A stretch of DNA of 64,000 bases from NCBI RefSeq assembly GCF_003268475.1, contig NZ_MCIF01000002.1:2963382-3027381 (forward strand), written 5' to 3'. Position numbers and translations under genes: made by a program. The DNA is from Thermogemmatispora tikiterensis. Its GTDB lineage: Bacteria; Chloroflexota; Ktedonobacteria; Ktedonobacterales; Ktedonobacteraceae. The notes under the pieces were generated by a model. That model ran no database searches and was not told the DNA's origin. It saw only the letters and a program-made list of their open reading frames with translations. Positions 54,787-63,138 of this stretch are shown here, piece after piece (position 1 is the first letter of the stretch; each line of letters opens with the position of its first letter).

Positions 54787-55563
54787 ATGGCAGAATATCA
54801 ATACATTCTGGTTGAACGTGATGAGCGGGTGGGCATCGTCACACTCAATCGGCCCACCAAGCTGAACGCCCTCAATACACAGCTCGTCGCCGAGCTGAGT
54901 ACAGCCCTGGAAGACCTCGATCGCGATGAGGCCATTCGTTGTATCGTTATCACTGGCGCCGGCGAGCGCGCCTTCGCCGCGGGGGCCGACATCGAAGAGA
55001 TGGCAGATAAGTCGCCGATCGACATGCTTCTGGGGGGCTTCGAGGCCTGGGAGCGCATCCGGCGTATCAAAAAACCGCTGATCGCCGCCGTCAACGGCTA
55101 TGCCCTTGGCGGAGGCTGCGAGCTGGCTCTGCACTGCGACATCATTGTGGCCTCTGAGAACGCCCGGTTCGGTCAGCCTGAGATCCTGCTGGGCATCATC
55201 CCAGGTGCCGGCGGTACCCAGCGCCTGGCACGCACCCTTGGCAAATATCGCACTATGGAAATGGTGCTCCTGGGTAACCAGATCAGCGCACGCGAGCTGG
55301 CCGAGCTGGGGCTGGTCAACCGTGTAGTCCCCCAGGGCGAGCATCTCAAAGAGGCCCTCAAGATCGCCAAAGAGCTGGCCGAACGCCCACCCATCGCCAT
55401 CCGCCTGGCCAAGGAAGCCGTGCTGGCCGCCTTCGAAACCTCGCTGGAAGAGGGTCTAGAGGCTGAGCGGAAAAACTTCTTCCTGCTCTTCGCCAGCGAA
55501 GACAAGCGCGAAGGGATGCGCGCTTTCCTCGAAAAACGCCGCGCTCAATTCCAGGGACGCTGA
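54787..55563 (+). CDS. Enoyl-CoA hydratase/isomerase (crotonase family)
   Basis: A 258-residue enzyme that adds water to a 2-enoyl-CoA. NRPTKLNALNTQLVAEL at the start, ERAFAAGADIEEM for the oxyanion hole, and both catalytic Glu residues, in ALGGGCELALHCD and FGQPEILLGIIPGAGGTQRLAR. This supports real hydratase activity rather than a non-hydratase crotonase. GAGGAG lies 5 bases before the ATG at 54787; the in-frame start at 54712 lacks homology. Third enzyme of the CoA-thioester operon. Confidence 0.9.
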   Translation: MAEYQYILVERDERVGIVTLNRPTKLNALNTQLVAELSTALEDLDRDEAIRCIVITGAGERAFAAGADIEEMADKSPIDMLLGGFEAWERIRRIKKPLIAAVNGYALGGGCELALHCDIIVASENARFGQPEILLGIIPGAGGTQRLARTLGKYRTMEMVLLGNQISARELAELGLVNRVVPQGEHLKEALKIAKELAERPPIAIRLAKEAVLAAFETSLEEGLEAERKNFFLLFASEDKREGMRAFLEKRRAQFQGR

Positions 55564-55704
55564 GCGGGCAAAGCGGTCTGGTCTGGCGGGCAGACAGGCG
55601 GAGAGCCATCCCCAGGCCAGACTTCACCAGAAGACTATCTGAGAGACCGAGCCGTCTCCACCATCAACGGAGAGTCAGCAGCAACCCGAGAGGAGGCCGC
55701 AACT

Positions 55705-56901
55705 ATGGAAGAAGCGGTAATCGTCTCAGCAGTGCGCACCCCTATCGGGCGCTACGCCGGAGCGCTCAAAGATGTGCGTCCCGATGACCTGGCGGCCCTG
55801 GTGATCACCGAAGCCGTCCGCCGTGCCGGTATTGAACCTGGCAGCGTCGAAGACGTTATTCTGGGCTGTGCGAACCAGGCGGGTGAAGACAATCGCAACG
55901 TGGCACGCATGGCCCTGCTCCTGGCTGGCCTGCCAATTCATGTGGCAGGCCAGACCGTCAATCGGCTCTGCGGCTCCGGCCTGCAGGCCATCAATAGCGC
56001 CGCCCAGGCAATCCAGGTCGGCGCCGGAGACACCTTTGTCGCTGGCGGAGTTGAGAGCATGACCCGCGCTCCCTTCGTCCTGGGCAAGGCTGAGAGCGCC
56101 TTTAGCCGCAGCGCTACGCTCTACGACACCACCCTGGGCTGGCGCTTCATCAATCCCAGGCTCGCCGCGATGCACTACCCCTATAGCATGGGCGAGACGG
56201 CGGAGAACGTGGCCGAGCGCTATGGCATCAGCCGCGAGGAACAGGATCGCTACGCCCTGCGCAGCCATCAGCGCGCCGTCGCCGCCCAGCAAGACGGGCG
56301 TTTCGCCGAGGAGATCGTCCCGGTACCGATCCCCCAGAAAAAAGGCGAGCCGGGACTGGTGAGCAAAGACGAGCATCCACGTCCCGATACGTCGCTGGAA
56401 AAGCTGGCTGCGCTTAAGCCGGCTTTCCGCGAGGGAGGTACCGTCACCGCTGGCAATTCGGCGGGCATTAACGACGGGGCAGCAGCACTGGTCATGATGA
56501 GCGAGAGCCGGGCACGCGCTCTGGGACTGCGCCCACGAGCACGCATCGTCGCCACCGCGGTCGCCGGCGTTGATCCGGCCTATATGGGCCTGGGGCCAAT
56601 TCCAGCGACGCGTAAGGCTCTGCAGCGCGCCGGATTGAGCATCCACGACCTCGACCTGATTGAGCTGAACGAGGCTTTCGCCGCCCAGGTGCTGCAGTGC
56701 GTACGCGAGCTGGAAATCGATGAAGAGAAGCTCAATGTCAATGGTGGCGCCATTGCCCTGGGTCATCCCCTGGGCTGCAGCGGCGCCCGTATCATGGTCA
56801 CACTGCTGCACGAGTTAGAACGGCGAGGCGGACGCTACGGACTGGCCACCATGTGCATCGGCGTTGGCCAGGGGATCGCCACCATCATCGAGCGCCTCTA
56901 A
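55705..56901 (+). CDS. Acetyl-CoA acyltransferase (thiolase)
   Basis: A 398-residue thiolase. The nucleophile Cys is in [15 protein letters not shown], with [26 protein letters not shown] and the second Cys in [11 protein letters not shown]. It cleaves a 3-oxoacyl-CoA with CoA to acetyl-CoA, or condenses two acetyl-CoA. The wording ([21 protein letters not shown]) resembles PcaF/PaaJ and FadA-type degradative thiolases. GAGAGGAGG lies before the ATG. Last gene of the operon; terminator at 57019. There is no 3-hydroxyacyl-CoA dehydrogenase in the set, so that step must come from elsewhere. Confidence 0.93.
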   Translation: MEEAVIVSAVRTPIGRYAGALKDVRPDDLAALVITEAVRRAGIEPGSVEDVILGCANQAGEDNRNVARMALLLAGLPIHVAGQTVNRLCGSGLQAINSAAQAIQVGAGDTFVAGGVESMTRAPFVLGKAESAFSRSATLYDTTLGWRFINPRLAAMHYPYSMGETAENVAERYGISREEQDRYALRSHQRAVAAQQDGRFAEEIVPVPIPQKKGEPGLVSKDEHPRPDTSLEKLAALKPAFREGGTVTAGNSAGINDGAAALVMMSESRARALGLRPRARIVATAVAGVDPAYMGLGPIPATRKALQRAGLSIHDLDLIELNEAFAAQVLQCVRELEIDEEKLNVNGGAIALGHPLGCSGARIMVTLLHELERRGGRYGLATMCIGVGQGIATIIERL

Positions 56902-57018
56902 GCCGGCTTCACAGCAGCGCTCACAAGCGCAAGGGACCGACGGAGCAGGGAAAGCTAAAAGGAAAGGGAGGAAGCAGAAAGGGAGAATACGATTTAGAGA
57001 AGAAAGGAGCAGTGAGGA

Positions 57019-57053
57019 GGGCGCCCAGAGCAGGCCGGGCTGGGCGCCCTTTA
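57019..57053. terminator. Terminator between convergent thiolase and rplI
   Basis: Perfect 10-bp arms GGGCGCCCAG (57019-57028) and CTGGGCGCCC (57040-57049), followed by TTTA on the plus strand. It lies just beyond the rplI stop, so it may serve both genes. Confidence 0.75.
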
Positions 57054-57557
57054 CTCTTCCTGCGCAGCCTCTGCCTTTCCGACTTCTGCAGCCCCCTCGG
57101 CCTCAGTAGCCTCCTGGTCGATCACCCGCACGGTAAGGCGCGGGACAAGATTGCGGGCCACTCTCACCGGAACCTCGAAGGTGCCAGTCGACCGAATCGG
57201 GCTGGGCAGATCAATGAGGCGGCGATCAATGGTCAGGCCCTCGGCCTGGCGCAGGCCGTCAGCGATATCCTGACTTGTCACCGAGCCATAGAGCCGCCCG
57301 TTGCGTCCCACACGCGCCTTGAAGGTCAGGGTGACCTGGCTCAGACGCTCGGCAAGCTGACGATTGAGCTGCTCTTGCTTCTCCAGCTGACGCCGCTCCG
57401 CAGCCACACGCTGCTCGCGATTGGCCAGCAAGGCCGGCGTGGCACCGGCAGCCAGCTTGCGCGGCAGCAAATAGTTACGCGCATAGCCATTGGCGACCTC
57501 TTTCACATCGCCGGCTTTGCCCAGCCCCGCTACATCCTGAAGGAGAATGACTTTCAT
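57051..57557 (-). CDS. rplI: Large-subunit ribosomal protein L9
   Basis: A 168-residue ribosomal protein that binds 23S r[39 protein letters not shown] is the L9 N-domain signature. A charged connecting helix ([26 protein letters not shown]) and the C-domain ([18 protein letters not shown]) follow. An Ala/Glu-rich tail of about 20 residues is extra. The usual neighbours rpsF, ssb, rpsR and dnaB are absent, so rplI is on its own here. Confidence 0.95.
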   Translation of the reverse strand: MKVILLQDVAGLGKAGDVKEVANGYARNYLLPRKLAAGATPALLANREQRVAAERRQLEKQEQLNRQLAERLSQVTLTFKARVGRNGRLYGSVTSQDIADGLRQAEGLTIDRRLIDLPSPIRSTGTFEVPVRVARNLVPRLTVRVIDQEATEAEGAAEVGKAEAAQEE

Positions 57558-57954
57558 CGCTCTTACTGAAACTCCTGGAACAGGGAGAAGAGCAGCGCTC
57601 TACCCTGCCTGTAGGACAGTGAGCGAGCGCCTTACCTTCCCCGCAGTGTTGGCTAGTGGTCTGTTCCCGAGAAGTATACACCTTCTCGCGGGGAAGCGCA
57701 AGCCGCACGACGCAGAAAGGCGCTCACCCGGCAGTCCAGGGAGAGAGCGCTCGGAGGCGGTCGAGGGAGCGGGAGCGGCCAGGACAACAGCACCGCCTCC
57801 ACTGAGACAAGGCCTTCCCTCCCCACAGGCGAGAGACGCTGATCCTCCCTCTCCGCCTAAGAGCGCCGTTTTCAACAGGAAAAGCCATAGGGAGCATATG
57901 AGTCGGTAGTACAGGCGAAGCGCCAGGTAGCCAGGACAGGCCAGTGGCAGGACC

Positions 57955-59124
57955 TCACTCAGATCGGGTTGTCAGGGACTGTCGATCGGACATAGAGTCG
58001 AGAGGAACTCCTTCAAGCGTCGCCTTGATCAGATAGTGGACGACAGCCAGGAAACTGTGGGTCTCGTTCCAGATAGCGATCTGGCGATCGGCACCAGTAC
58101 CACGAGGATCATCGAGCAGGAAGCGCAAGTAGTTGATCTCGCGGCGCGTGCCCAGATCATCGAGGACATCATCGACGAAGTCGAGCAACTCATGGATGGC
58201 GTCGCGCATGGGCAGCGTGCGATGGTTCACGAAATCGATGACCTGAGCATCGAGACCATAGCGCATGGCACGCCACTTGTTCTCTTCCAGGTAATCGCGC
58301 GGCATCACATGAATGCCCATCCCGTGCTTGTAGAGCCAGGTCAGCTTCGCCACAAGGGCTTGACAGAGGGCCGCCAGCGCCAGCGTATCTTCGATGGTCG
58401 CTGGCATATCGAAAATGCGAAACTCCAGCGTCTTAAAGAACGGATGGGGGCGTAGATCCCACCAAATCTTTTTGGCATTATCGATGCAGCCGTTTTCAAT
58501 GAGCGCCTGCACATAGTGATCAAAATCGCCCCAGCTTGGGAAAACCTCCGGCATGCCACTACGTGGGAAACGCTTCCAGACGACAGCCCGATACGACTTC
58601 AAGCCGGTGAAGCGGTTGCCCCAGAAAGGCGAATTGGCCGACAGCGCCAGCAGATGAGGAAGCCAGGTGCGGATCTGGTTCATCAGGGCAATGGCGATAT
58701 CGTTGTTCTCGACGCCGATATGGACATGCAGGCCAAAAATGAGGATCGAGCGACCTACGTCCTGAAATTCCTCTTCAAGCTCGACATAGCGAGGATGGTT
58801 AGACCGCTGCTGCTCCTGCCACAAGCCGCCCGGATGCGTGCCAGCGCTTACCAACGCCAGGCCCTCCTGGGTCACCAGCCGCGCCAATTGGGCACGCAGC
58901 TGCTGCGTCTCCAGGCGCGCCGCGGTGATGTTGGGATAGACAGGGCTGATCAGCTCAATCGTAGACTGCAACATCTCGGGCTTGATCTGCTCGCCGAATT
59001 GAGAGGCTCCTTTCTCAAGAATGGTGTGGACGCCAGGCACAAGGCGGCCTGTCTGTGGGTCGACAAGCTGGAATTCTTCTTCAATTCCGATGGAAGGAGT
59101 AGGCAGCTGGAATGTTCGGAACAT
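57955..59124 (-). CDS. YbdK-family carboxylate-amine ligase (GCS2)
   Basis: A 389-residue member of the GCS2 family, related to glutamate-cysteine ligase. PTPSIGIEEEFQLVDPQTG at the start holds the metal-binding Glu residues. STIELISPVYPNITAARLETQQLR, IFGLHVHIGVENNDIAI, HPFFKTLEFRIFDMPATIEDTLA and RYGLDAQVIDF follow. E. coli YbdK has weak glutamate-cysteine ligase activity; other members join different amino acids, so the substrate is open. There is no gshB nearby. The 285 bases up to the cdd gene hold no clear gene. Confidence 0.9.
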   Translation of the reverse strand: MFRTFQLPTPSIGIEEEFQLVDPQTGRLVPGVHTILEKGASQFGEQIKPEMLQSTIELISPVYPNITAARLETQQLRAQLARLVTQEGLALVSAGTHPGGLWQEQQRSNHPRYVELEEEFQDVGRSILIFGLHVHIGVENNDIAIALMNQIRTWLPHLLALSANSPFWGNRFTGLKSYRAVVWKRFPRSGMPEVFPSWGDFDHYVQALIENGCIDNAKKIWWDLRPHPFFKTLEFRIFDMPATIEDTLALAALCQALVAKLTWLYKHGMGIHVMPRDYLEENKWRAMRYGLDAQVIDFVNHRTLPMRDAIHELLDFVDDVLDDLGTRREINYLRFLLDDPRGTGADRQIAIWNETHSFLAVVHYLIKATLEGVPLDSMSDRQSLTTRSE

Positions 59125-59409
59125 ATGTCCTCCTCAGCGCTGAAGGAACGAGCAACCGGCTGGCAAGGTACACTTCCTAACTGGGGCCGGCATGGCCAGC
59201 AATCAGCCATGCTGGAACACGCTGCTTATATTGTACCATAAATCGATCATTTTCACCAGATATCGTATCGGTGAAGATAAAAGCAGGTGCAGAAGAAAGA
59301 AGAGGGTCAGCCAACATCTTGCCTTCGGCAGCCAGGCAGGGCAGACCTGGATCGGGCTGGACTGGCTCCGCCCGATCCAATGGAGGGCAAGCCGCCCGCC
59401 ACCAGACGG

Positions 59410-59820
59410 CTAAAGAGCGAAAGCGTAAGGCAACAGGTCCTTGACCGTCAAGCTTTCCTCCAGGCCGTCGATATAGATGATAGCCTGGGGAGCCAGATCG
59501 GCCAGCCATTGGCGGCAGGCTCCGCACGGGGTACGCGCCGAGACGGGAGCGGAAGGCGGTGCATCGATACAGGCTACAGCCACATGGGTAATCCGACGCG
59601 CCCCGGCGCTCACAGCGGCAGCGAGGGCCGCCCGCTCCGCGCATAGCGTCAGACCATAGCTGGAGATCTCAACATTGACCCCGCGATAGAGCTGACCATC
59701 AGCGACCACCACCGCCCCAACACGGAAATGGGAATAGGGCGCGTGGGCCTGCAGAGCCGCCGCCCGCGCCAGCGTCAGCAACTCCTCGCGCTCTAGAGCC
59801 ACGGACTGAGCACTCGTCAT
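59410..59820 (-). CDS. cdd: Cytidine deaminase
   Basis: A 136-residue zinc enzyme that turns cytidine and deoxycytidine into uridine forms for pyrimidine salvage. PYSHFRVGAVVVADGQLYRGVNVE gives the substrate site, the catalytic Glu and first Cys are in LCAERAALAAAV, and the other zinc Cys residues are in TPCGACRQWLAD. The ATG at 59820 has AAAGGAG 11 bases upstream; an in-frame start 16 codons earlier lacks homology. It is close in theme, though not in place, to the pyr operon. Confidence 0.95.
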   Translation of the reverse strand: MTSAQSVALEREELLTLARAAALQAHAPYSHFRVGAVVVADGQLYRGVNVEISSYGLTLCAERAALAAAVSAGARRITHVAVACIDAPPSAPVSARTPCGACRQWLADLAPQAIIYIDGLEESLTVKDLLPYAFAL

Positions 59821-60176
59821 GCTGCTTATGCTCCTTTGTCTTGCAATCTGATAGTGGCTCTTCCTCAACAGGGAAGAGGGCCATCCAGCGACCGCGCCTC
59901 ATCTCACCTCGCCTTGCTGCTTGCCGATACCAGTCTGCCTGGCCGGGCCGGCGTAGCACGGGAGCGCCGGGGCCAGGTGTCCAGGATTGACACGACGAGG
60001 TAGCCAATTAGGTGACTGGTCGTAGCCCAGATTGTATCATGCTGTTACTCACCTGAGCACGACCCGTTACTAGCAATGAAAGCTCGACCGGCTGGCTACA
60101 GCCACGAACACACGCCGATCCGTTCCCACTGAGGGAGAAGAGCAGCTACAGGCTTGCAAATCAGGAGGAAAGACAC
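59821..60176. other. Region between divergent cdd and response regulator genes
   Basis: 356 bases with no gene that I can support. No clean promoter pair was seen; GATTGTATCAT near 60030 is a weak -10-like match. Confidence 0.3.
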
Positions 60177-60875
60177 GTGAAGATCCTGGTAGCGGATGAC
60201 GACCGCGATATGGTGGACATCCTGAGCTACTGGCTCAAAGGGCATGGCTACGAGGTGGTGCGCGCCTTCGACGGCGAGCAGGCGATCAAGCGCTGGCGCG
60301 AGACACTGCCCGACCTGGTGATTCTGGATGTTGAGATGCCCAAGATCGACGGTTTCGAGGTCTGCCGCCAGATGCGCAATGAGACCAATTCGATGGTGCT
60401 GATTCTGACAGCCCACGACCAGGAGGAGGATGAAATCCGCGGGCTGGAGTTGGGGGCCGACGACTATCTGCGTAAACCCTTTAGCCCGCGTCAGTTGCTG
60501 GCGCGGATTAAGGCGATTCTCCGCCGGGCCTCCAATGTGCGTGGCTCCGCCAGCTCGTCAACGATCACCGTGGGACCTTTCTCGCTGGATGCCATGCGCC
60601 ATGAGGTGGTACGCGATGGCGTGAAGATCCGCCTGACTCCCACGGAGAGCCGCCTGCTGCATCTGCTGATGACCCATACCGGTCAGGTCCTGACCACCGA
60701 CATGATCATCGAACGCGTTTGGGGCTACGATGAGGCCGGCGATTCGGGCCTGGTGAAGACGCATATCCGCCACTTGCGCCAGAAGATCGAGCCGAATGCC
60801 AACCAGCCACGCTATATTACGACTGTGCCCGGCGTCGGCTACACCTTCACCGCCCCAACACCCGTCGAGTCTTGA
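60177..60875 (+). CDS. OmpR/PhoB-family response regulator
   Basis: A 232-residue two-component regulator. The receiver domain has the acidic pair in LVADDDRDMVDIL, the phospho-acceptor Asp in LVILDVEMPKIDGFEVC, the Thr in LILTAHDQ and the Lys in DDYLRKPFSPRQLLARI. The winged-helix output domain has LTPTESRLLHLLMTHTGQVLTTDMIIERVWG and VKTHIRHLRQKIE, ending in YITTVPGVGYTF. GTG start with AGGAGG 8 bases upstream. No histidine kinase is beside it, so its partner is elsewhere. A direct repeat with 11-base period at 61236-61252 could be a target. Confidence 0.93.
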   Translation: MKILVADDDRDMVDILSYWLKGHGYEVVRAFDGEQAIKRWRETLPDLVILDVEMPKIDGFEVCRQMRNETNSMVLILTAHDQEEDEIRGLELGADDYLRKPFSPRQLLARIKAILRRASNVRGSASSSTITVGPFSLDAMRHEVVRDGVKIRLTPTESRLLHLLMTHTGQVLTTDMIIERVWGYDEAGDSGLVKTHIRHLRQKIEPNANQPRYITTVPGVGYTFTAPTPVES

Positions 60876-61389
60876 CGGCCTCGAAGGGAGGAAGCTTCAC
60901 TTGCCAGAAGCAGCGCCATCTCATGGCCCGGCCCGCCCGTGGTTCAGCCCCGCTGCCCTGCTATACGGCCTCGCTCCTCGCCAGGCCGTTCAGCTCTCTT
61001 CTCAACCGTTCGTTCGCCCACCCGCCCGGCTAGCAGCAACTCAGGCTACGCTCGCTCAGGCCCTCACCCACCTGGCCCGCTCCCAGGAGGGCAGCGACGC
61101 CTCAGCAGCTTGGCGCTCTACCACACGGGTCGCCTCTCTTCCCTTCTCTCTTCCTCTTCGGCGCCCCGCCGGCCTCGCTAACGCGCCTCTCTTTTGCATC
61201 GATGGTTATGAATGCAGAACAATCGAGGCCAAAACTTAACCCGATGTTAACCAGATCTCCATAAAAAAGTGTATCAAGGTAGGTTAGGATAACCAGCGTT
61301 GAGGCAATATATCTACATATAGCTCTCAGTATCCGAGAAATGCTCTTTATGAGCGGTGAACTCATCAATCGGTCGTAAGGAGAGAATCG
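60876..61389. other. Region between the response regulator and the HTH gene
   Basis: 514 bases. Just after the regulator stop, GGGAGGA (60886-60892) sits before a TTG (60901) that opens a frame (LPEAAPSHGPARPWFSPAAL) to 61239. Its composition is Pro/Ala/Ser-rich and matches no family, so I do not call it. The part after 61230 is AT-rich and carries the direct repeat. Confidence 0.35.
61236..61252 (+). promoter_or_regulatory. TTAACC direct repeat with 11-base period
   Basis: TTAACC at 61236-61241 and again at 61247-61252. Head-to-tail half-sites 11 bases apart are the usual form of OmpR/PhoB-family binding sites. It lies 140 bases before the HTH gene and 360 bases after the response regulator gene. 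Confidence 0.4.
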
Positions 61390-61671
61390 ATGGCAATGCC
61401 AGTTATGCAAGATGACGATGTGCTGTTGACCTTCAAAGAAGCCATGAATTATCTGCGCGTCAGCCGCTCGACGCTCTACCGCCTGATGTGGTCTGGCCAG
61501 CTCACAGGGCACAAAGTTGGCAGCACCTGGCGCTTCTACCGCGGTGATCTGCGCGCCTGCGTGGGACGCGAGACGCCGACGCCGGTGGCCAAGCTGCAGG
61601 CCAAGTTGCAGTCGCGCCTCTCTGCGCAGAATAGCCAGAACCAGAATGCTACTACGGCGCATAACAGCTAG
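61390..61671 (+). CDS. Excisionase-type helix-turn-helix DNA-binding protein
   Basis: A 93-residue protein with an HTH_17/excisionase-like MerR-fold domain (LTFKEAMNYLRVSRSTLYRLMWSGQLTGHKVGSTWRFYRGDL, about residues 13-55) and a Gln/Ser/Asn-rich tail. TAAGGAGAG lies before the ATG at 61390. Stand-alone proteins of this type are common in Chloroflexota and Actinobacteria and are not always phage-related. No integrase is nearby. A strong terminator follows at 61731. Confidence 0.8.
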   Translation: MAMPVMQDDDVLLTFKEAMNYLRVSRSTLYRLMWSGQLTGHKVGSTWRFYRGDLRACVGRETPTPVAKLQAKLQSRLSAQNSQNQNATTAHNS

Positions 61672-61730
61672 CCTGCTATAGAGCCAGGGCGAGGAGTTGT
61701 AGCTTCACTCACTGGTTTGCGCCCTCCACA

Positions 61731-61773
61731 GCGAACCGGACGCAGGCAGTCCTGAATGTCCGGTTCGCTTTTT
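61731..61773 (+). terminator. Strong intrinsic terminator after the HTH gene
   Basis: Perfect 11-bp arms GCGAACCGGAC (61731-61741) and GTCCGGTTCGC (61758-61768), then five T (61769-61773). Confidence 0.9.
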
Positions 61774-61898
61774 GCTATTGCGATCATCCCCCCTTGTCGC
61801 TCGCTCTACTCCGACCAGCGACGACGATCGCCAGCAGCCGTTGTCGCAAGTAAGCGCCAGGGTGGAGAAACCGCCCGGGCCGGTCAGGGAAGACCTGG

Positions 61899-62792
61899 TC
61901 AGAGGCGATCAAAGTCGATGATTTTCCAGCCGTTGCCGACCTGACGCACGGTGAGCAGGACCGTATAGGACAGGTGCGTGCGCGTCACATCGACCTCCAC
62001 GGTATAGTCTGGCCCATTCTCCAGGCCCAGGTTCGGCAACGAACGGATGCGATAGCTCAGGACCGGCCCGTAGCGAGTATCAAAGTCATGCGCTTCCTGG
62101 ACAAACTCCTGCTGAGTGAGTTGAGAGTGGAAGCCTCCAGGTTGCAGGTCCCGAAAAGCACGAACGTAGTCCTGGAGCTGGATATCATCATAGTAGTCGT
62201 TCACGAGCGCCGTCAGGCCATCGTACTGCTGCTGGAGCTGCTTGAAAGGACCGGTGAAGGTCCAGATGGCGACGCCGATGCAGGCGAAAAAGGCCAGGGC
62301 CAGAATCCCGAGCGAGATCCAGACGACGCGCCGCGAGCGTCTTTGAGCAGCGGCGACAGGAGCCGCGCCCTGTGACCAGCCTGGATAAGGCGAGGCCGAG
62401 GGAGCCGCCTTCCTCCGATGAGGGGCCTCTGCAGCAGTGCGCGGCGGCAAGGACGAGGGCGAGGCGGGAACTGCTGGCCGATCGTCGACAGCAACAGGTC
62501 GGGCCTGCTCTCCGCGCGGAGCGGCAGCGCCAGACTGCACCTGAGCGCTGTGCCTTTCTACCTCGGGGGAGAGACGCTCATAAAACGCTGGCGGTGGCGG
62601 ATAGACGAAATCGCTCACTGGCTCGGCGGTTGCAGCAGACGATGGCTGTCCTACCGCCTGCTCCTGCGTCTGACGCGCAGGCCCCACCGACGCATTGGCA
62701 GAAGGGGGATCAGCAGCGACGATCGGCTCCTCTGGCTCGCGCTTGCTCTGGCCGCTACCCTGCGAGGTACCTGCCCGCTCTGGAGACTGCAT
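61899..62792 (-). CDS. Single-pass membrane protein with NTF2-like extracytoplasmic domain
   Basis: A 297-residue protein. The first 160 residues are Pro/Ala/Ser/Gln-rich and disordered. One transmembrane helix follows (VVWISLGILALAFFACIGVAIW). The last 120 residues (YDGLTALVNDYYDDIQLQDYVRAFRDLQPG, then VEVDVTRTHLSYTVLLTVRQVGNGWKIIDFDRL) have the look of NTF2-like/DUF4878 domains, with a helix-helix start and beta strands that end in WKIIDF. Function unknown. GAGGAG lies 7 bases before the ATG at 62792. The promoter at 62850-62878 contains a G8 run. Confidence 0.65.
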   Translation of the reverse strand: MQSPERAGTSQGSGQSKREPEEPIVAADPPSANASVGPARQTQEQAVGQPSSAATAEPVSDFVYPPPPAFYERLSPEVERHSAQVQSGAAAPRGEQARPVAVDDRPAVPASPSSLPPRTAAEAPHRRKAAPSASPYPGWSQGAAPVAAAQRRSRRVVWISLGILALAFFACIGVAIWTFTGPFKQLQQQYDGLTALVNDYYDDIQLQDYVRAFRDLQPGGFHSQLTQQEFVQEAHDFDTRYGPVLSYRIRSLPNLGLENGPDYTVEVDVTRTHLSYTVLLTVRQVGNGWKIIDFDRL

Positions 62793-62849
62793 GAGCTTGC
62801 TCCTCAAAGAGAGTCAATCGTGAGAATAAACCTCCTCACTTGTACTAAA

Positions 62850-62878
62850 AAGCTAGCAGATCATCCCCCCCCTGTCAA
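62850..62878 (-). promoter_or_regulatory. Promoter with eight G in the spacer
   Basis: Minus-strand TTGACA (62873-62878), a 17-base spacer that opens with eight G (62865-62872), and TAGCTT (62850-62855). Change in the G run would alter the spacer from its best length. The 260 bases from 62879 to 63138 hold no other feature I recognise. Confidence 0.55.
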
Positions 62879-63138
62879 GGAAAATGCTGAGCATGAGTCT
62901 GGAACAAGCGGCTCTCGAACAGCCAGCTTTCGCACCGCTGTCTGACCCCCAGACTGTGACGATCACAGCACAGACTCAGCCGCTCTGGCCCTCCAGTGGC
63001 CCCGCTGACTCTGCTCTCCTCCAGGCTCTTGCCTCGCCTGCAGCACCAGACCAGGTGCCAGAGCGAGAACAAGGGCGAGGTTGGGCGGCTGGAGGAGAGC
63101 AGAGGACCGCCTGCGCGGCGCACGCTCTCCTCGTCGAC

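Noticed and set aside
55726..56811. 361-codon open frame antisense to the thiolase gene
   Set aside because: Shadow frame with no recognisable domain.
60901..61239. TTG-started frame after the response regulator
   Set aside because: RBS-like GGGAGGA is present, but the product is Pro/Ala/Ser-rich without any conserved pattern, so not called.
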